64,000 nucleotides of DNA from an uncultured Alphaproteobacteria bacterium. Its GTDB lineage: Bacteria > Pseudomonadota > Alphaproteobacteria > Caulobacterales > Parvularculaceae. Below, one piece after another: positions 1 to 8,861 of this stretch. The stretch spans positions 62,001 through 126,000 of the forward strand of contig CADEDN010000003.1 of assembly GCA_902826095.1 (NCBI GenBank), given 5' to 3'. Within the stretch, counting starts at the first letter, position 1. Each line of letters starts with the position of its first letter. Made by a program: the position numbers and the translations under genes. Below the pieces are notes generated by a model. It ran no database searches. It was not told the DNA's origin and worked only from the letters and a program-made list of their open reading frames with translations.

Positions 1-135
1 TCGCGCGACACAGCGTCGAGCCTTGCGGCCAAGACGACTTTTGAAAACGCCAAGGACGAACGATTTGTGGTCCTGAACGGCTTGCTCAGCGCGAGCGATT
101 TGCGGGCCGGTCAGAGCGTCAAGCTCGTTCAATAA
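1..135 (+). CDS. C-terminal end of an M48-family metalloprotease (partial)
   Basis: The reading frame is open from base 1 and ends with TAA at 133-135, giving the last 44 residues of a protein whose start lies outside the window. The residues ERFVVLNGL followed by LRAGQSVKLV resemble the conserved tail of alphaproteobacterial periplasmic M48 (YfgC/BepA-like) proteases, which end in a short LysM-like segment reading roughly ERFLVLNGL...L.PG..VKLV. The HExxH catalytic domain is not visible here, so the assignment rests only on this tail. A strong terminator follows within 30 bases and closes the transcription unit. Confidence 0.5.
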   Translation, partial: SRDTASSLAAKTTFENAKDERFVVLNGLLSASDLRAGQSVKLVQ

Positions 136-160
136 GGCCGTCGGCCGCGAGAAAACGCCG

Positions 161-197
161 CGCCCGGGACAATGCGATGTCCCGGGCGTCCTTTTTC
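161..197 (+). terminator. Rho-independent terminator
   Basis: A perfect 10-bp stem (CGCCCGGGAC at 161-170 with GTCCCGGGCG at 179-188) encloses an 8-base loop and is followed by a T-run at 192-196. It ends the upstream protease transcript. It also argues that the next gene does not start at the in-frame ATG at 172, which lies inside the loop. Confidence 0.93.
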
Positions 198-237
198 GGA
201 TATGGGTGGAATTCTGACGCAGCATGCGGATTGCGCC

Positions 238-786
238 ATGAAGTTGGACGTCAAACTGAAGTCGCTCGGCCCCGTCGATCATGCGCCGGTCAAGGCCGCC
301 ATGCTCGGCGCGACTGAGCAGGAGTGGCTTGAAGAGCAGCTTCGCCAGAAGACTTTTGACGTTCACGCCGCGACGCATTCGATCATCCTCCTGTTCGCTG
401 AAGGATGGCCCGACGTCAAAGTGTCGAAACATAGCGGCTGGGGCCGTTATTCGTCAGTCGCCCTTCCAATGATGCAGGAAATCATCCGCAGGCATTATTC
501 CAGCCAGGGCGCGATTATCCGCGCGATGTTCGCCAAGCTTCTCGCCGGCAAGTCGATCGACGAGCATTTCGATGACCATCCGACATTCACGATCGGCCAC
601 CGCATTCATGTGCCGCTCGTCACCAATGAGGAAGTGCGGTTCGTCATCGACGGCGAAGACTACAACCTGAAGGAAGGCTTCGCCTACGAGGTGAGCAATC
701 TCGACTATCATTATGTCGCCAATCCGAGCGACGCGGACAGGGTGCATTTCATCTTCGACTATGTGGAAGATGGCGCCGCTGTCTAA
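238..786 (+). CDS. Aspartyl/asparaginyl beta-hydroxylase family protein
   Basis: This is a 182-residue protein of the Asp/Asn beta-hydroxylase (2-oxoglutarate, Fe(II)) family, double-stranded beta-helix fold. GHRIHVPLVTN contains the first metal-ligand region. The later NLDYHYVANPSDADRVHFIFD matches the family's second histidine and the Arg that binds 2-oxoglutarate. The family hydroxylates Asp or Asn side chains, and the substrate here is unknown. I chose ATG 238 because ATG 172 lies inside the terminator loop; ATG 202 remains possible. The next gene overlaps the 3' end, so the two are probably translated together and may act in the same pathway. Confidence 0.82.
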   Translation: MKLDVKLKSLGPVDHAPVKAAMLGATEQEWLEEQLRQKTFDVHAATHSIILLFAEGWPDVKVSKHSGWGRYSSVALPMMQEIIRRHYSSQGAIIRAMFAKLLAGKSIDEHFDDHPTFTIGHRIHVPLVTNEEVRFVIDGEDYNLKEGFAYEVSNLDYHYVANPSDADRVHFIFDYVEDGAAV

Positions 787-1693
787 GGTTCTCGTGAGTT
801 CTGTGGTTCGCGGCGCGGATCAGGGCGCCAGCCATGGCGGCCTATATCTCGTCGATCTTGAACGGGAATCGCATGACCAGCTCCTTGACTGGAACGACGG
901 CGGCATCAATTTTGACGGCCGCGGCGCCGACCGCGGGCTTCGCGGGATCGCCATCGTCGACGACCTTATCTATCTCGCTGCGAGCGACGAGCTGTTCGCC
1001 TTTGACAAGAATTTCAGGATCGTCGCCTCCTGGCGCAATCCCTATCTGAAACACTGCCACGAAGTGTCGAGATTGCGCGGCGCGCTGTATTTGACGTCAA
1101 CTGGATTCGACAGCGTCCTGCGCTTCGACCTCGGGGAGCGGCGCTTTGATCTCGGCATTCTGTTCGCCTTCAAAGAGGGCAGAGGCGCCGTGAAGATGTT
1201 CGATCCGGGCGCGAGCGGCGGCCCTACGCCGAATATGAGCCTGCACCTCAATAACGTCTTCGTCGACAATTTTGGGATCTTCGTTTCCGGCCTAAAGACG
1301 CCGGCGCTGCTGCATGCGACTCCGCAGGGCGTCAGCGTATTTGCCGAAATACCGCTTGGAACCCACAACGCCCGGCCCTTCCTCAACGGCGTGCTCTTGA
1401 ACGACACAGACGGCGATTGCGTGGTGTTATTCACGCCCGAGCGTCATGTCTCGATGCCGGTTCCGCGCTTTGCCGACGACGAACTCCAGCGCGCCGACGC
1501 CGACACGACCGGCGTCGCGCGCCAGGCGTTCGCGCGCGGATTGTGCGTGTTGTCAGACCGCCTGATCGTCGGCGGGTCTTCGCCGACGACTGTTTCTGCC
1601 TATGATCTGGACGCCGGGCGGCGCGTAAAATCGATCAATCTCACAATGGATGTTCGAAACGCCGCCCATGGGCTCTCGGTGTGGCCTTTCTGA
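770..1693 (+). CDS. Beta-propeller-like protein paired with the hydroxylase
   Basis: The protein has about 307 residues and no signal peptide. I do not recognise a named family, but repeated blade-like segments (GLYLVDLE, GIAIVDDLIYLAASDELFAFD, GALYLTSTGFDSVLRFD, GLCVLSDRLIVGGSS) suggest a six-bladed beta-propeller resembling NHL/SMP-30 folds. The start is uncertain: ATG 770 overlaps the hydroxylase by 17 bases, and GTG 794, preceded by AAGG, is an alternative giving about 299 residues. Its tight coupling to the hydroxylase suggests a partner or substrate-recognition role, which is inference. It ends directly against the stop of the convergent DUF1295 gene, with no bases between. Confidence 0.6.
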   Translation: MAPLSKVLVSSVVRGADQGASHGGLYLVDLERESHDQLLDWNDGGINFDGRGADRGLRGIAIVDDLIYLAASDELFAFDKNFRIVASWRNPYLKHCHEVSRLRGALYLTSTGFDSVLRFDLGERRFDLGILFAFKEGRGAVKMFDPGASGGPTPNMSLHLNNVFVDNFGIFVSGLKTPALLHATPQGVSVFAEIPLGTHNARPFLNGVLLNDTDGDCVVLFTPERHVSMPVPRFADDELQRADADTTGVARQAFARGLCVLSDRLIVGGSSPTTVSAYDLDAGRRVKSINLTMDVRNAAHGLSVWPF

Positions 1694-2491
1694 TCACGGT
1701 CGGCGCGGCGGCAGCGGAAAAAAGCCGCTCGTTGATTGTCTGTAGGCGGCGTATTCCGGATATTTCTTCTCCATGCCGCGTTCGAGCAGCGCCTTTCCCG
1801 AGACGTTGATCAGGAAATGCGCCATGACGACCGGCGACAGGACCGCCATCCAGCCATAGGTCGCTTCAAGCGCGATGAGAGTCAGGCCGGCCCAAACAAC
1901 CGCATCGCCGAAGTAATTGGGATGGCGCGTCCACGCCCACAGGCCCTTGGTCATCAATCGTCCCTTGTTGGCCGGGTCCGATTTGAACGCTTTCAACTGC
2001 GCGTCGCCGATCGTCTCAAAGGCGAGACCGACGCAGAATGCCGCGATCCCCATAGCGGCGAGGGGGCCAAGGGCGGCGGAGCCGCCGATTTGGCCGACCT
2101 GCACGGGTAGGGAAACGAACCACGCGATCAACCCCTGCAGCCCGAACACATAAACCAGACTCCACCGGGCGAAGGCGGCGTCCGAGCCTTGTTTCTCGCG
2201 CATCCGCGCATAGCGATAATCTTCACCGTGGCCAAGATTTCGCCCCGCGAGGTGGAGGGCGAGGCGAGCCGCCCACAAGCACGCCAGCAAGGTCAGGACG
2301 ATGTCGCGCGGCGACGCTCCATCGGCGCGCCAAAGCGTCATCATCGCGCCGAAGGCGCAGGCGGGACCCCAGAAAATATCGATGATGCTCGCATCGCGGA
2401 TCTTGACGCTGACCGCCCACAAGATGGCGAGCAGCGTCCAAAGTGAGAGGAGGTTGGAGGCCAGGAGAAAAAGGAGTTCGGGGAGCGTCAT
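1694..2491 (-). CDS. DUF1295 (steroid 5-alpha-reductase-like) membrane protein
   Basis: This 265-residue polytopic protein has about six or seven hydrophobic segments from residue 5 onward. Near the C-terminus, TRHPNYFGD is the diagnostic motif of the DUF1295 family, which is related to the 3-oxo-5-alpha-steroid 4-dehydrogenase and isoprenylcysteine methyltransferase C-terminal domains. KYPEYAAYRQSTSGFFP is also typical of the family tail. The length is normal. Bacterial members are largely uncharacterised and are thought to act on lipids, so no substrate can be named. It is transcribed away from the TonB receptor that starts 111 bases to the right. Confidence 0.85.
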   Translation of the reverse strand: MTLPELLFLLASNLLSLWTLLAILWAVSVKIRDASIIDIFWGPACAFGAMMTLWRADGASPRDIVLTLLACLWAARLALHLAGRNLGHGEDYRYARMREKQGSDAAFARWSLVYVFGLQGLIAWFVSLPVQVGQIGGSAALGPLAAMGIAAFCVGLAFETIGDAQLKAFKSDPANKGRLMTKGLWAWTRHPNYFGDAVVWAGLTLIALEATYGWMAVLSPVVMAHFLINVSGKALLERGMEKKYPEYAAYRQSTSGFFPLPPRRP

Positions 2492-2602
2492 CTTCGATCA
2501 ATTCTTGTTTATGGTCTGATTGGGCCCGGTTTGCGCTATCCAAATTCGCGCCGACACGCGCTACCATCATGATCCGGGGGGTCCCTTGAATCGAGCGAAC
2601 CA

Positions 2603-4600
2603 TTGAGCGCCGGCATTATAATATTGTCCTTTTTGCTGCAGTCGAGCGCTGACGAGATCATCGTTTCGGCCGAGCGACGTGATACGGCCAAAGCCGATGC
2701 GCCGATCAGCATTTCAATAATCGACGGCGAAGAAATTCTCCGTATCAACGCCGATCACCCCGCCGAATCGCTGAACCGCAGCGCCGGCGTCCTGATCCAC
2801 CGCGGCAATGGTCAAGAGCACCTGACCGCGATCCGCTCTCCCGTTTTGACCGGCGGCGCAGGGGCGGGATCATTCTTGTATCTGGAGGACGGCGTTCCAT
2901 TGCGCTCGGCGGGTTTCGCCAATGTCAACGAACTTTTCGAGGCGCACACCGAAATCGCCGACAGAATTGAGGTCGCCAAGGGACCGTCCGGCGCCGCCTA
3001 CGGCGCCAACGCGATCCACGGCGTCATCAATGTCCTGACCCGCGATCCGAGTGATGAATTCTCGTTCCTCGCCGAAGCCAGCGTCGACACAATCGGTCGG
3101 ATCAAGGGCAAAGGGTTCGTGTCGGACAGAATCGGGCGCCATGGTCTTTTCGGCGGCATTTCCGTCCTCGACGATCCGGGTTTTCGCGCCGCATCCGGCG
3201 CCGATCAGCAGAAGATCTCGCTGCGTCATGACTATGACGGCGACACGGTCCGGGTAAAGACGATCCTCGCCGGCTACAATCTCAATCAGGAGACGGCGGG
3301 CTTTGTCGAGGGGCCGGACGCTTATCGCGATCCCGTCTTGCGGCGCAGCAACCCCAATCCGAACTCTTTCCGCGATGCGAAGGGCGTGAGGATGTCGAGC
3401 CGCGTCGACCTCGATCTTGGCGAGGGGGTAACGCTGTCGATGACGCCTTTTGCGCGCTGGAACGACATGGCGTTCCGCCTGCATTTCTTTCCGTCGCAGG
3501 CGCTGGAAACGAATTCACACTGGAGCCTCGGCGCACAGAACGCGCTCTATCTTGATCGCGGCGCGGTCTCCGCGATCATCGGCGTCGATGCGGAATATTC
3601 GAAAGGCGACCTGACCGAATTCCAGTCGATCCCGACCGTTTTTTCTTACACGCAAGGTCTTCACTACGATTATCAGGTCGCGGCGACATCAGCGTCGCCG
3701 TTCGTCAGCGTGACCGTCGCGGTGAGCGAGCGGCTCAAAGCGACTGCGGCCGCGCGGCTTGATTACACGCGCTATGATTACGAAAATCGAACGGCGTTCG
3801 GCGTCGTCGGCCGCTTTTTGCGGCCGCTCAGTCGCGACGACGACTATGTGACGGCGAGCCCGAAATTTTCGCTGATTTATGACGCTGGCGCCGCGAATAT
3901 CTACGCCAGCTACGCGCGCGGCGCGCGGCCGCCGCAGACGACGGACCTCTACCGCTTGCAGATCAATCAGACGGCGGATCCGGCGAAGGCGGAAACAATT
4001 GACGCCTTTGAATTGGGCGTCAAAGGCGCCGCGGGACTCCTTCGTTTTGATCTTGCCGGCTACTACATGTGGAAGCGGAATTTCTTCTTTCGCGACGCCG
4101 ATGGACTCAACGTTAACGACGGCCGCACGCGTCACGTCGGCGGCGAAGCGGAAATTTCCGCAAAACTTCCTTACGGCTTCGCGATTGACGGCAATCTGGC
4201 CTATGGGCGACATACCTATCGATTTGACAGGGCAGTTCTAAGCCTGCCGCAGGCCAGCGAAACGATTTCCTTCGGCGACGATGTCGATACGGCGCCGCGC
4301 TGGATCGCAGGCATGCGCGGCCGCTGGTCGCCGCAAGACACGCCGATCGAGGCGGAAATTGAATGGGCGTTTCTCAGCGACTATTACATGGACGCGGCGA
4401 ACAGCGCCGTCTATCCGGGACACAGCCTCGTTCATCTGCGCGGCGCCTGGAGCTTAACCGACCGCGTCACAGCGACCTTTGCGCTGAGGAACGCCTTCGA
4501 TAAACATTACGCGGAGCGGGGCGACTTCGCCTTCGGGACGGAACGGTATTTTCCCGGCGAAGGCCGTGTCGCGAATTTTGGGATAAGGATTAGCTCTTGA
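2603..4600 (+). CDS. TonB-dependent outer-membrane receptor
   Basis: The protein has 665 residues. It has a short hydrophobic leader followed by a TonB-box-like DEIIVSAERR, then a plug domain with LYLEDGVPLR, IEVAKGPSGAAYGANAIHGVINVLT, and a long beta-barrel. The C-terminus, LRNAFDKHYAERGDF...GRVANFGIRISS, is a standard TonB receptor ending. The start codon is TTG at 2603, and the leader is short for a signal peptide, so the true start could differ. No riboswitch or Fur-like box is evident upstream, so the ligand cannot be inferred. The stop overlaps the TTG start of the downstream nitroreductase by four bases, indicating coupling. Confidence 0.88.
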   Translation: MSAGIIILSFLLQSSADEIIVSAERRDTAKADAPISISIIDGEEILRINADHPAESLNRSAGVLIHRGNGQEHLTAIRSPVLTGGAGAGSFLYLEDGVPLRSAGFANVNELFEAHTEIADRIEVAKGPSGAAYGANAIHGVINVLTRDPSDEFSFLAEASVDTIGRIKGKGFVSDRIGRHGLFGGISVLDDPGFRAASGADQQKISLRHDYDGDTVRVKTILAGYNLNQETAGFVEGPDAYRDPVLRRSNPNPNSFRDAKGVRMSSRVDLDLGEGVTLSMTPFARWNDMAFRLHFFPSQALETNSHWSLGAQNALYLDRGAVSAIIGVDAEYSKGDLTEFQSIPTVFSYTQGLHYDYQVAATSASPFVSVTVAVSERLKATAAARLDYTRYDYENRTAFGVVGRFLRPLSRDDDYVTASPKFSLIYDAGAANIYASYARGARPPQTTDLYRLQINQTADPAKAETIDAFELGVKGAAGLLRFDLAGYYMWKRNFFFRDADGLNVNDGRTRHVGGEAEISAKLPYGFAIDGNLAYGRHTYRFDRAVLSLPQASETISFGDDVDTAPRWIAGMRGRWSPQDTPIEAEIEWAFLSDYYMDAANSAVYPGHSLVHLRGAWSLTDRVTATFALRNAFDKHYAERGDFAFGTERYFPGEGRVANFGIRISS

Positions 4601-5226
4601 CGTCGACGCATTCAAGGATAGCGCCGCCCGAGTTCGGCGCGCTGATGTCGCCCGCACATCCTTCGGAAGAAGCGCGCCGGTTGCTTGCGCTCCGCCGATC
4701 AACCTCCGCGGACCTGTTGACCGGTCCGGGGCCGGACGATCAGACGATTGATGCGATCGTCGAAATGGCGGCGCGCGTTCCCGATCATCGTAAGATATTT
4801 CCTTTCCGGTTCATTGTGCTGCAGGGGAGCGCCCGCGCGCGCATGGGCGAGGTTCTCGCCGAGCGGTTCGCCGCGACGTCGATGGATGCGCCGCCAGAAC
4901 GCGTTGAAACTGAGCGCAGGCGCTTCCTGCGCGCGCCCGTCGTCATTGTCGTCGTCGCGCGCATTGATCCCGCGCACAAGACGCCCGAATGGGAACAGGC
5001 GCTGACCAACGGCGCCGTCTGCCAGACCGTCCTGCTTGCCGCCTCCGCCTACGGATTTGCGGCGAACTGGCTGACTGAATGGTATGGCTATGACGATGGG
5101 GTGATGAAGGCGCTCGGCCTGAAGGCGGGCGAGCGCATTTCAGGGTTTGTCTATGTCGGGACCGCGAAGGAGGCGCCGCGTGAGCGCCAGCGTCCAATCA
5201 TGCGCGAGATCGTGACGAGGATGTAA
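4597..5226 (+). CDS. Nitroreductase family protein (YdjA-like)
   Basis: This FMN-dependent nitroreductase-fold protein of 209 residues matches the small YdjA-type subgroup. RRSTSADLLTGPGPDDQTID resembles its N-terminal FMN-binding Arg region, and NGAVCQTVLLAASAYGFAANWLT is its helix around the dimer interface. The family reduces nitro compounds, quinones or other electrophiles with NAD(P)H. I kept the TTG start at 4597 because an AAGGA ribosome site sits 7 bases upstream and the start overlaps the receptor stop. ATG 4645 would also leave the whole recognised domain. The substrate is unknown. Confidence 0.85.
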   Translation: MTSTHSRIAPPEFGALMSPAHPSEEARRLLALRRSTSADLLTGPGPDDQTIDAIVEMAARVPDHRKIFPFRFIVLQGSARARMGEVLAERFAATSMDAPPERVETERRRFLRAPVVIVVVARIDPAHKTPEWEQALTNGAVCQTVLLAASAYGFAANWLTEWYGYDDGVMKALGLKAGERISGFVYVGTAKEAPRERQRPIMREIVTRM

Positions 5227-5319
5227 CCGCCGGGGCTGACGAAATCGTGAAAGCGGGTCGTGGCGGGGCTTGCCGCAATCGCCTATGATCGCCATCCGAA
5301 TTCCTGAGGAGAGGAAACC

Positions 5320-6045
5320 ATGAACAAACGCATTTTCCTGGCGATCTCAGCGGCGGCGCTGCTCGCCGCCTGCGGAAAGCCGAAAACCGAGGCGGCAAGC
5401 GAAACCGCGCCCGCGCCAAGCCCGGAGGCGGAAGCGGCTTCGACGCTTTCGCCGGAAGCGGCCGCATTAGAGCCGGCGGCTCCAGCGTCCTTTGACGCAT
5501 CTGCGACGGTCGCCGGCGTCTACAAGGCCGATCCCAAGCACGCCTACATAACGTTCAGCTATGATCATCAAGGGTACTCGAAACCGCTGCTGCGCTGGCG
5601 CTCCTGGACGGCCGACCTCGACTGGAACCCCGCATCGCCCGATCAGTCGACAATTAATGTGACGATTGACGCGACGGCGCCCGATTCTGGCGTCGATGAT
5701 TTCAACGAGCATCTAAAGAGCGCCGACTTTTTCGACGCCGCCAATCATCCCCAGATCACCTTCAAAAGCACGTCCGTTTCATTGACCGGCGGCGCGGCGG
5801 GAACGGTGACCGGCGATCTCACGATCAAGGGCGTCACCAAGCCGGCGACCCTCGACGTGACGATCAACAAAGCCGCGAATGACGATTTCGCCAAATCCTA
5901 CAAACTTGGATTCTCCGGCAAGGGCGTCGTCAAACGCAGCGATTTCGGCGTCGACAAATATGTGCCGTTTGTGGGCGACGACGTGACGGTGCTGGTCGAG
6001 GCGGAATTTGTGATGCCGAGGCCGGAATCCGCGGCGCCGCAATGA
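5320..6045 (+). CDS. YceI family lipoprotein
   Basis: A strong ribosome site (GAGGAGAGG) precedes ATG 5320. The N-terminus is a lipoprotein signal with lipobox LLAAC, giving a lipidated Cys at residue 19. A low-complexity Ala/Pro/Glu linker to about residue 60 leads into a YceI lipocalin-like domain: YITFSYDHQGYSKPLLRW, HPQITFKSTSV, KGVTKPATLDVTI, KRSDFGVDKYVPFVGDDV. YceI proteins bind isoprenoid chains such as polyprenols or ubiquinone precursors in the periplasm. It is first in an operon with a cytochrome b561 and a second YceI, each joined by a four-base ATGA overlap. Confidence 0.92.
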   Translation: MNKRIFLAISAAALLAACGKPKTEAASETAPAPSPEAEAASTLSPEAAALEPAAPASFDASATVAGVYKADPKHAYITFSYDHQGYSKPLLRWRSWTADLDWNPASPDQSTINVTIDATAPDSGVDDFNEHLKSADFFDAANHPQITFKSTSVSLTGGAAGTVTGDLTIKGVTKPATLDVTINKAANDDFAKSYKLGFSGKGVVKRSDFGVDKYVPFVGDDVTVLVEAEFVMPRPESAAPQ

Positions 6046-6626
6046 AGGCCGGCGTCGATCGCTATTCGAGCGTCGCCATCGCGCTCCACTGGCTGATCGC
6101 CCTCATGGTGATCGGCCAGATCGCGGGCGGCCTTTATATGCACAATCTGCCGAAAGAACAGGCGGAACTGAAGTTTCAACTCTACCAGCTTCACAAATCC
6201 TTCGGCGTGACGGTGCTGTTTTTGACAATGCTGCGACTTGGTTGGCGTCTCTCCCACAAGGCGCCGCCGCTCCCTGCGGCGATGCCCGCCTGGGAGAAAG
6301 CCGCCGCGCGCGGCGCGCATGTCGGATTCTACGTCCTGCTTGTCGCTCTCCCGCTCGTAGGCTGGCTCATTGTTTCGTCGTCGCCCTACGCCGACAGCGT
6401 GCAGACCTATCTTTTTGGCGTCATTCACTGGCCGCACCTGCCGTTCTTTGACGGTGTCGAGGACCGCAAGGCGCTGTCGCACGATTTTGCCGAGATTCAT
6501 GAATATCTGGCCTTCGCGATGATCGGGCTTATTGGTCTTCACGTCGCGGCGGCGCTGAAGCATCATTTCATCAACAAGGACACAGTGCTCGCGCACATGC
6601 TGCCGGCGGCGGGACGGCGCGCATGA
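6042..6626 (+). CDS. Cytochrome b561 family di-heme membrane protein
   Basis: The 194-residue protein has four transmembrane helices and conserved heme-ligand histidines: ALHWLIALMV near residue 16, LYQLHKSFGV near 51, and HEYLAFAMIGLIGLHVAAALKHHFI in the last helix pair. This is the CybB/YodB type that moves electrons between quinones or superoxide and membrane acceptors. Its start overlaps the stop of the upstream YceI by four bases and its stop overlaps the next YceI start by four bases. It is therefore co-translated with both. Association of b561 with YceI is known from other bacteria, including E. coli yceJ-yceI. Confidence 0.92.
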   Translation: MKAGVDRYSSVAIALHWLIALMVIGQIAGGLYMHNLPKEQAELKFQLYQLHKSFGVTVLFLTMLRLGWRLSHKAPPLPAAMPAWEKAAARGAHVGFYVLLVALPLVGWLIVSSSPYADSVQTYLFGVIHWPHLPFFDGVEDRKALSHDFAEIHEYLAFAMIGLIGLHVAAALKHHFINKDTVLAHMLPAAGRRA

Positions 6627-7309
6627 GGATGATTCTCCTTGCGGCCGCGGCGGTTGCGCTGGCAGCCTGCGGATCAAAGGCGGATGTCGCAGAGGCGACG
6701 CCGGCCGACGCGTCAGCGCCAGAAACCGACGAAACGGAGGTCTCGCCGGCCCCTCCGTCGGCCGCGCCCGCGGCCGCCGCAGCGGACTCCGCGGCCGCGC
6801 AGAAATGGGATCTGCCGCCGCCCGCGTGGAATGTCGACACGACGAAGAGCCGTCTCACCTTCACCGGCACGCAGACCGGCAAGGAGTTCGCCGGCTCGTT
6901 TTCGAAATTCGCGGCGACGATTATCTTCGACCCGAACAACCTTCCGGACTCCTCTATCGAGGTCGTCGTCGACATGGCCTCGGCGAAGACCGGCGACCGC
7001 CAGCGCGACGACGCGCTGCCGTCGAAGGACTGGTTCGCCGTCGCGCAATTTCCGACGGCGACCTTCACCTCCTCCGAGATCGTCGAAAAGGGCGCAAACG
7101 CCTACGAAGCGAAGGGAATCCTCAAAATCCGCGACGCGGCGAAAGATGTGGCGGCGCCGTTCACGCTGACGATCACTGACCGCGCCGTCGCCGACGGGAC
7201 GGCGACCCTTGTCCGCTCCGATTTCGGCGTCGGTCAGGGCGAATTCGCGACCGGCGAATGGGTCGGCCTTGACGTCAAGGTCTCCTTTCATATCGAGGCG
7301 CGCCGGTAG
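6623..7309 (+). CDS. Second YceI family lipoprotein
   Basis: This 228-residue lipoprotein has lipobox LAAC with the lipidated Cys near residue 16, then an Ala/Pro-rich linker of about 50 residues. A YceI domain follows: WNVDTTKSRLTFTGTQTGKEFAGSF, FPTATFTSSEIVEKG, LVRSDFGVGQGEFATGEWVGLDV. It is only distantly similar to the YceI at the head of this operon, because it has the shorter loop after the first strand and the GxGxFATGEWVG end of the alternative YceI subgroup. Probably both deliver or sequester isoprenoid or quinone-like ligands for the b561 between them. Confidence 0.9.
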   Translation: MRMILLAAAAVALAACGSKADVAEATPADASAPETDETEVSPAPPSAAPAAAAADSAAAQKWDLPPPAWNVDTTKSRLTFTGTQTGKEFAGSFSKFAATIIFDPNNLPDSSIEVVVDMASAKTGDRQRDDALPSKDWFAVAQFPTATFTSSEIVEKGANAYEAKGILKIRDAAKDVAAPFTLTITDRAVADGTATLVRSDFGVGQGEFATGEWVGLDVKVSFHIEARR

Positions 7310-7435
7310 GGCGACATGTCGGCGCGGCGGGACGGGTTCCGTCGCCGCCCGCGCGCCGCTAAATTGCCGCAAGCCTGCAAAAGACTGGGCCAGGCCGCCG
7401 AAGGATGGGAGCCGCCGAAGAATGAGGATTGTCTG

Positions 7436-8854
7436 ATGCGTCATCTTGTTATCGCCGCGCTCGCCGCCCTGACGGCGTCGCCGTCTATGGCGCAGGCGCC
7501 GAGCCCGCGCACGGCTCAACCCGAAATGAAGGGCGAAGCGATCACGCCTGCCCCGCGCAAACCGCCTGAGAGCATGGCCGACGTCAAGATGTCGTTCGCG
7601 CCGATTGTCGAACAGGCCGCGCCCGCCGTCGTCAACATCTACACGAGCCGTGTGGTCAATCGTTCGACGGGCGATCCGTTCTTTGACCGCTTTTTCGGCG
7701 TCGGCCCTGAAAAACAGAATTCGCTCGGCTCCGGCGTGATCGTCGCGCGCGACGGCGTCATCGCCACCAATAACCACGTCGTCGAGGGCATGACCGAGAT
7801 CAAGGTCGTGCTGCATGACAGGCGCGAATTCGCCGCCCGCGTCCTCCTGACCGATCCGCAGTCTGATCTTGCGATTCTTCGCATCGATGCCGGCGAGCCG
7901 CTTCCCTTCCTTGAATTCGCCAATTCCGACGCCGCTGAAGTCGGCGATGTCGTGCTCGCCATCGGCAATCCGTTCGGCGTCGGCCAGACGGTGACGAGCG
8001 GCATCATTTCCGCGCTCGCGCGGACGGCGGTGTCGATTTCCGATTATCAGTTTTTCATCCAGACGGATGCGGCGATCAATCCGGGGAATTCCGGCGGCGC
8101 GCTTATTGACAGCGAAGGCAAGGTGCTCGGCATCAACACCGCGATTTTTTCGCGCTCGGGCGGCTCAAACGGCATCGGCTTTGCGATTCCCGCGCGGCTC
8201 GTCCAGCAGGTCCTCTCGACAGCGACGAAGGGCGTCGCGCTGCATCGTCCCTGGGTCGGCGCGACGACCGAGACGGTGACGGCGGATCTCGCGAAAGCAT
8301 TGAAGCTCGAACGGCCAATCGGCGCCATCGTCGGCGATATCCATCCGGCAGGACCGCTCGCCAAGGCGGGTCTCCTGCAGGGCGACGTCATCATCGCGAT
8401 CGCGGGCCAGCCCGTCTATGACGCGGAGACATTGCGCTATCGCGTCGGCGTGCAGACGCCGGGCGACAAGGCGACGCTCGACTATCTGCGCAACGGCCAG
8501 AAGAAATCGGCGGAAATGGTGTTCGCGCTGCCCCCGGAGATTCCGGCGCGCGATGAGCGCACGCTCGCCGGAAATCATCCGCTGAACGGCGTCACCATCG
8601 CCAATCTCTCGCCGCGTTTCAATGAAGAGATGGGGCTCAGTCCGCTGGCGTCCGGCGTCGTTGTCACAGACGTCGCGCAGGGAAGCTACGCCTACCGCTC
8701 GCGCCTGCGCCGGGGGTTCCGCATCGTGTCGGTCAACGGCGTCAAAGTGTCGAACGCCGTCGATCTGCAGCGCGAGATCACCAAACCGGTCTCCGGCTGG
8801 TCGATCGACGTCGATCGCGGCGACAGGATCGTCAATTGGCGGGTGGGACGGTGA
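7436..8854 (+). CDS. Deg/HtrA (Do-type) periplasmic serine protease
   Basis: Starting at ATG 7436 (GAGGA upstream) the protein has 472 residues and begins with a clear signal peptide ending near SMAQA. An upstream in-frame ATG at 7316 would bury this signal and is not used. The trypsin-like domain shows the triad H114 (TNNHVVEG), D144 (QSDLAIL) and S219 (NPGNSGG). Two PDZ domains follow, at about 285-370 (AGLLQGDVIIAIAGQ) and 385-465 (RRGFRIVSVNGVKV). It should degrade or chaperone misfolded envelope proteins. rarA begins 7 bases after its stop. Confidence 0.93.
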   Translation: MRHLVIAALAALTASPSMAQAPSPRTAQPEMKGEAITPAPRKPPESMADVKMSFAPIVEQAAPAVVNIYTSRVVNRSTGDPFFDRFFGVGPEKQNSLGSGVIVARDGVIATNNHVVEGMTEIKVVLHDRREFAARVLLTDPQSDLAILRIDAGEPLPFLEFANSDAAEVGDVVLAIGNPFGVGQTVTSGIISALARTAVSISDYQFFIQTDAAINPGNSGGALIDSEGKVLGINTAIFSRSGGSNGIGFAIPARLVQQVLSTATKGVALHRPWVGATTETVTADLAKALKLERPIGAIVGDIHPAGPLAKAGLLQGDVIIAIAGQPVYDAETLRYRVGVQTPGDKATLDYLRNGQKKSAEMVFALPPEIPARDERTLAGNHPLNGVTIANLSPRFNEEMGLSPLASGVVVTDVAQGSYAYRSRLRRGFRIVSVNGVKVSNAVDLQREITKPVSGWSIDVDRGDRIVNWRVGR

Positions 8855-8861
8855 TCGTTTG

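Noticed and set aside
172-237. Upstream ATG for the Asp/Asn hydroxylase
   Set aside because: It lies in the loop of a strong terminator, and the added residues do not resemble the family.
2492-2602. Riboswitch or metal-box in front of the first TonB receptor
   Set aside because: I looked for cobalamin, TPP and Fur-like patterns and saw nothing convincing.
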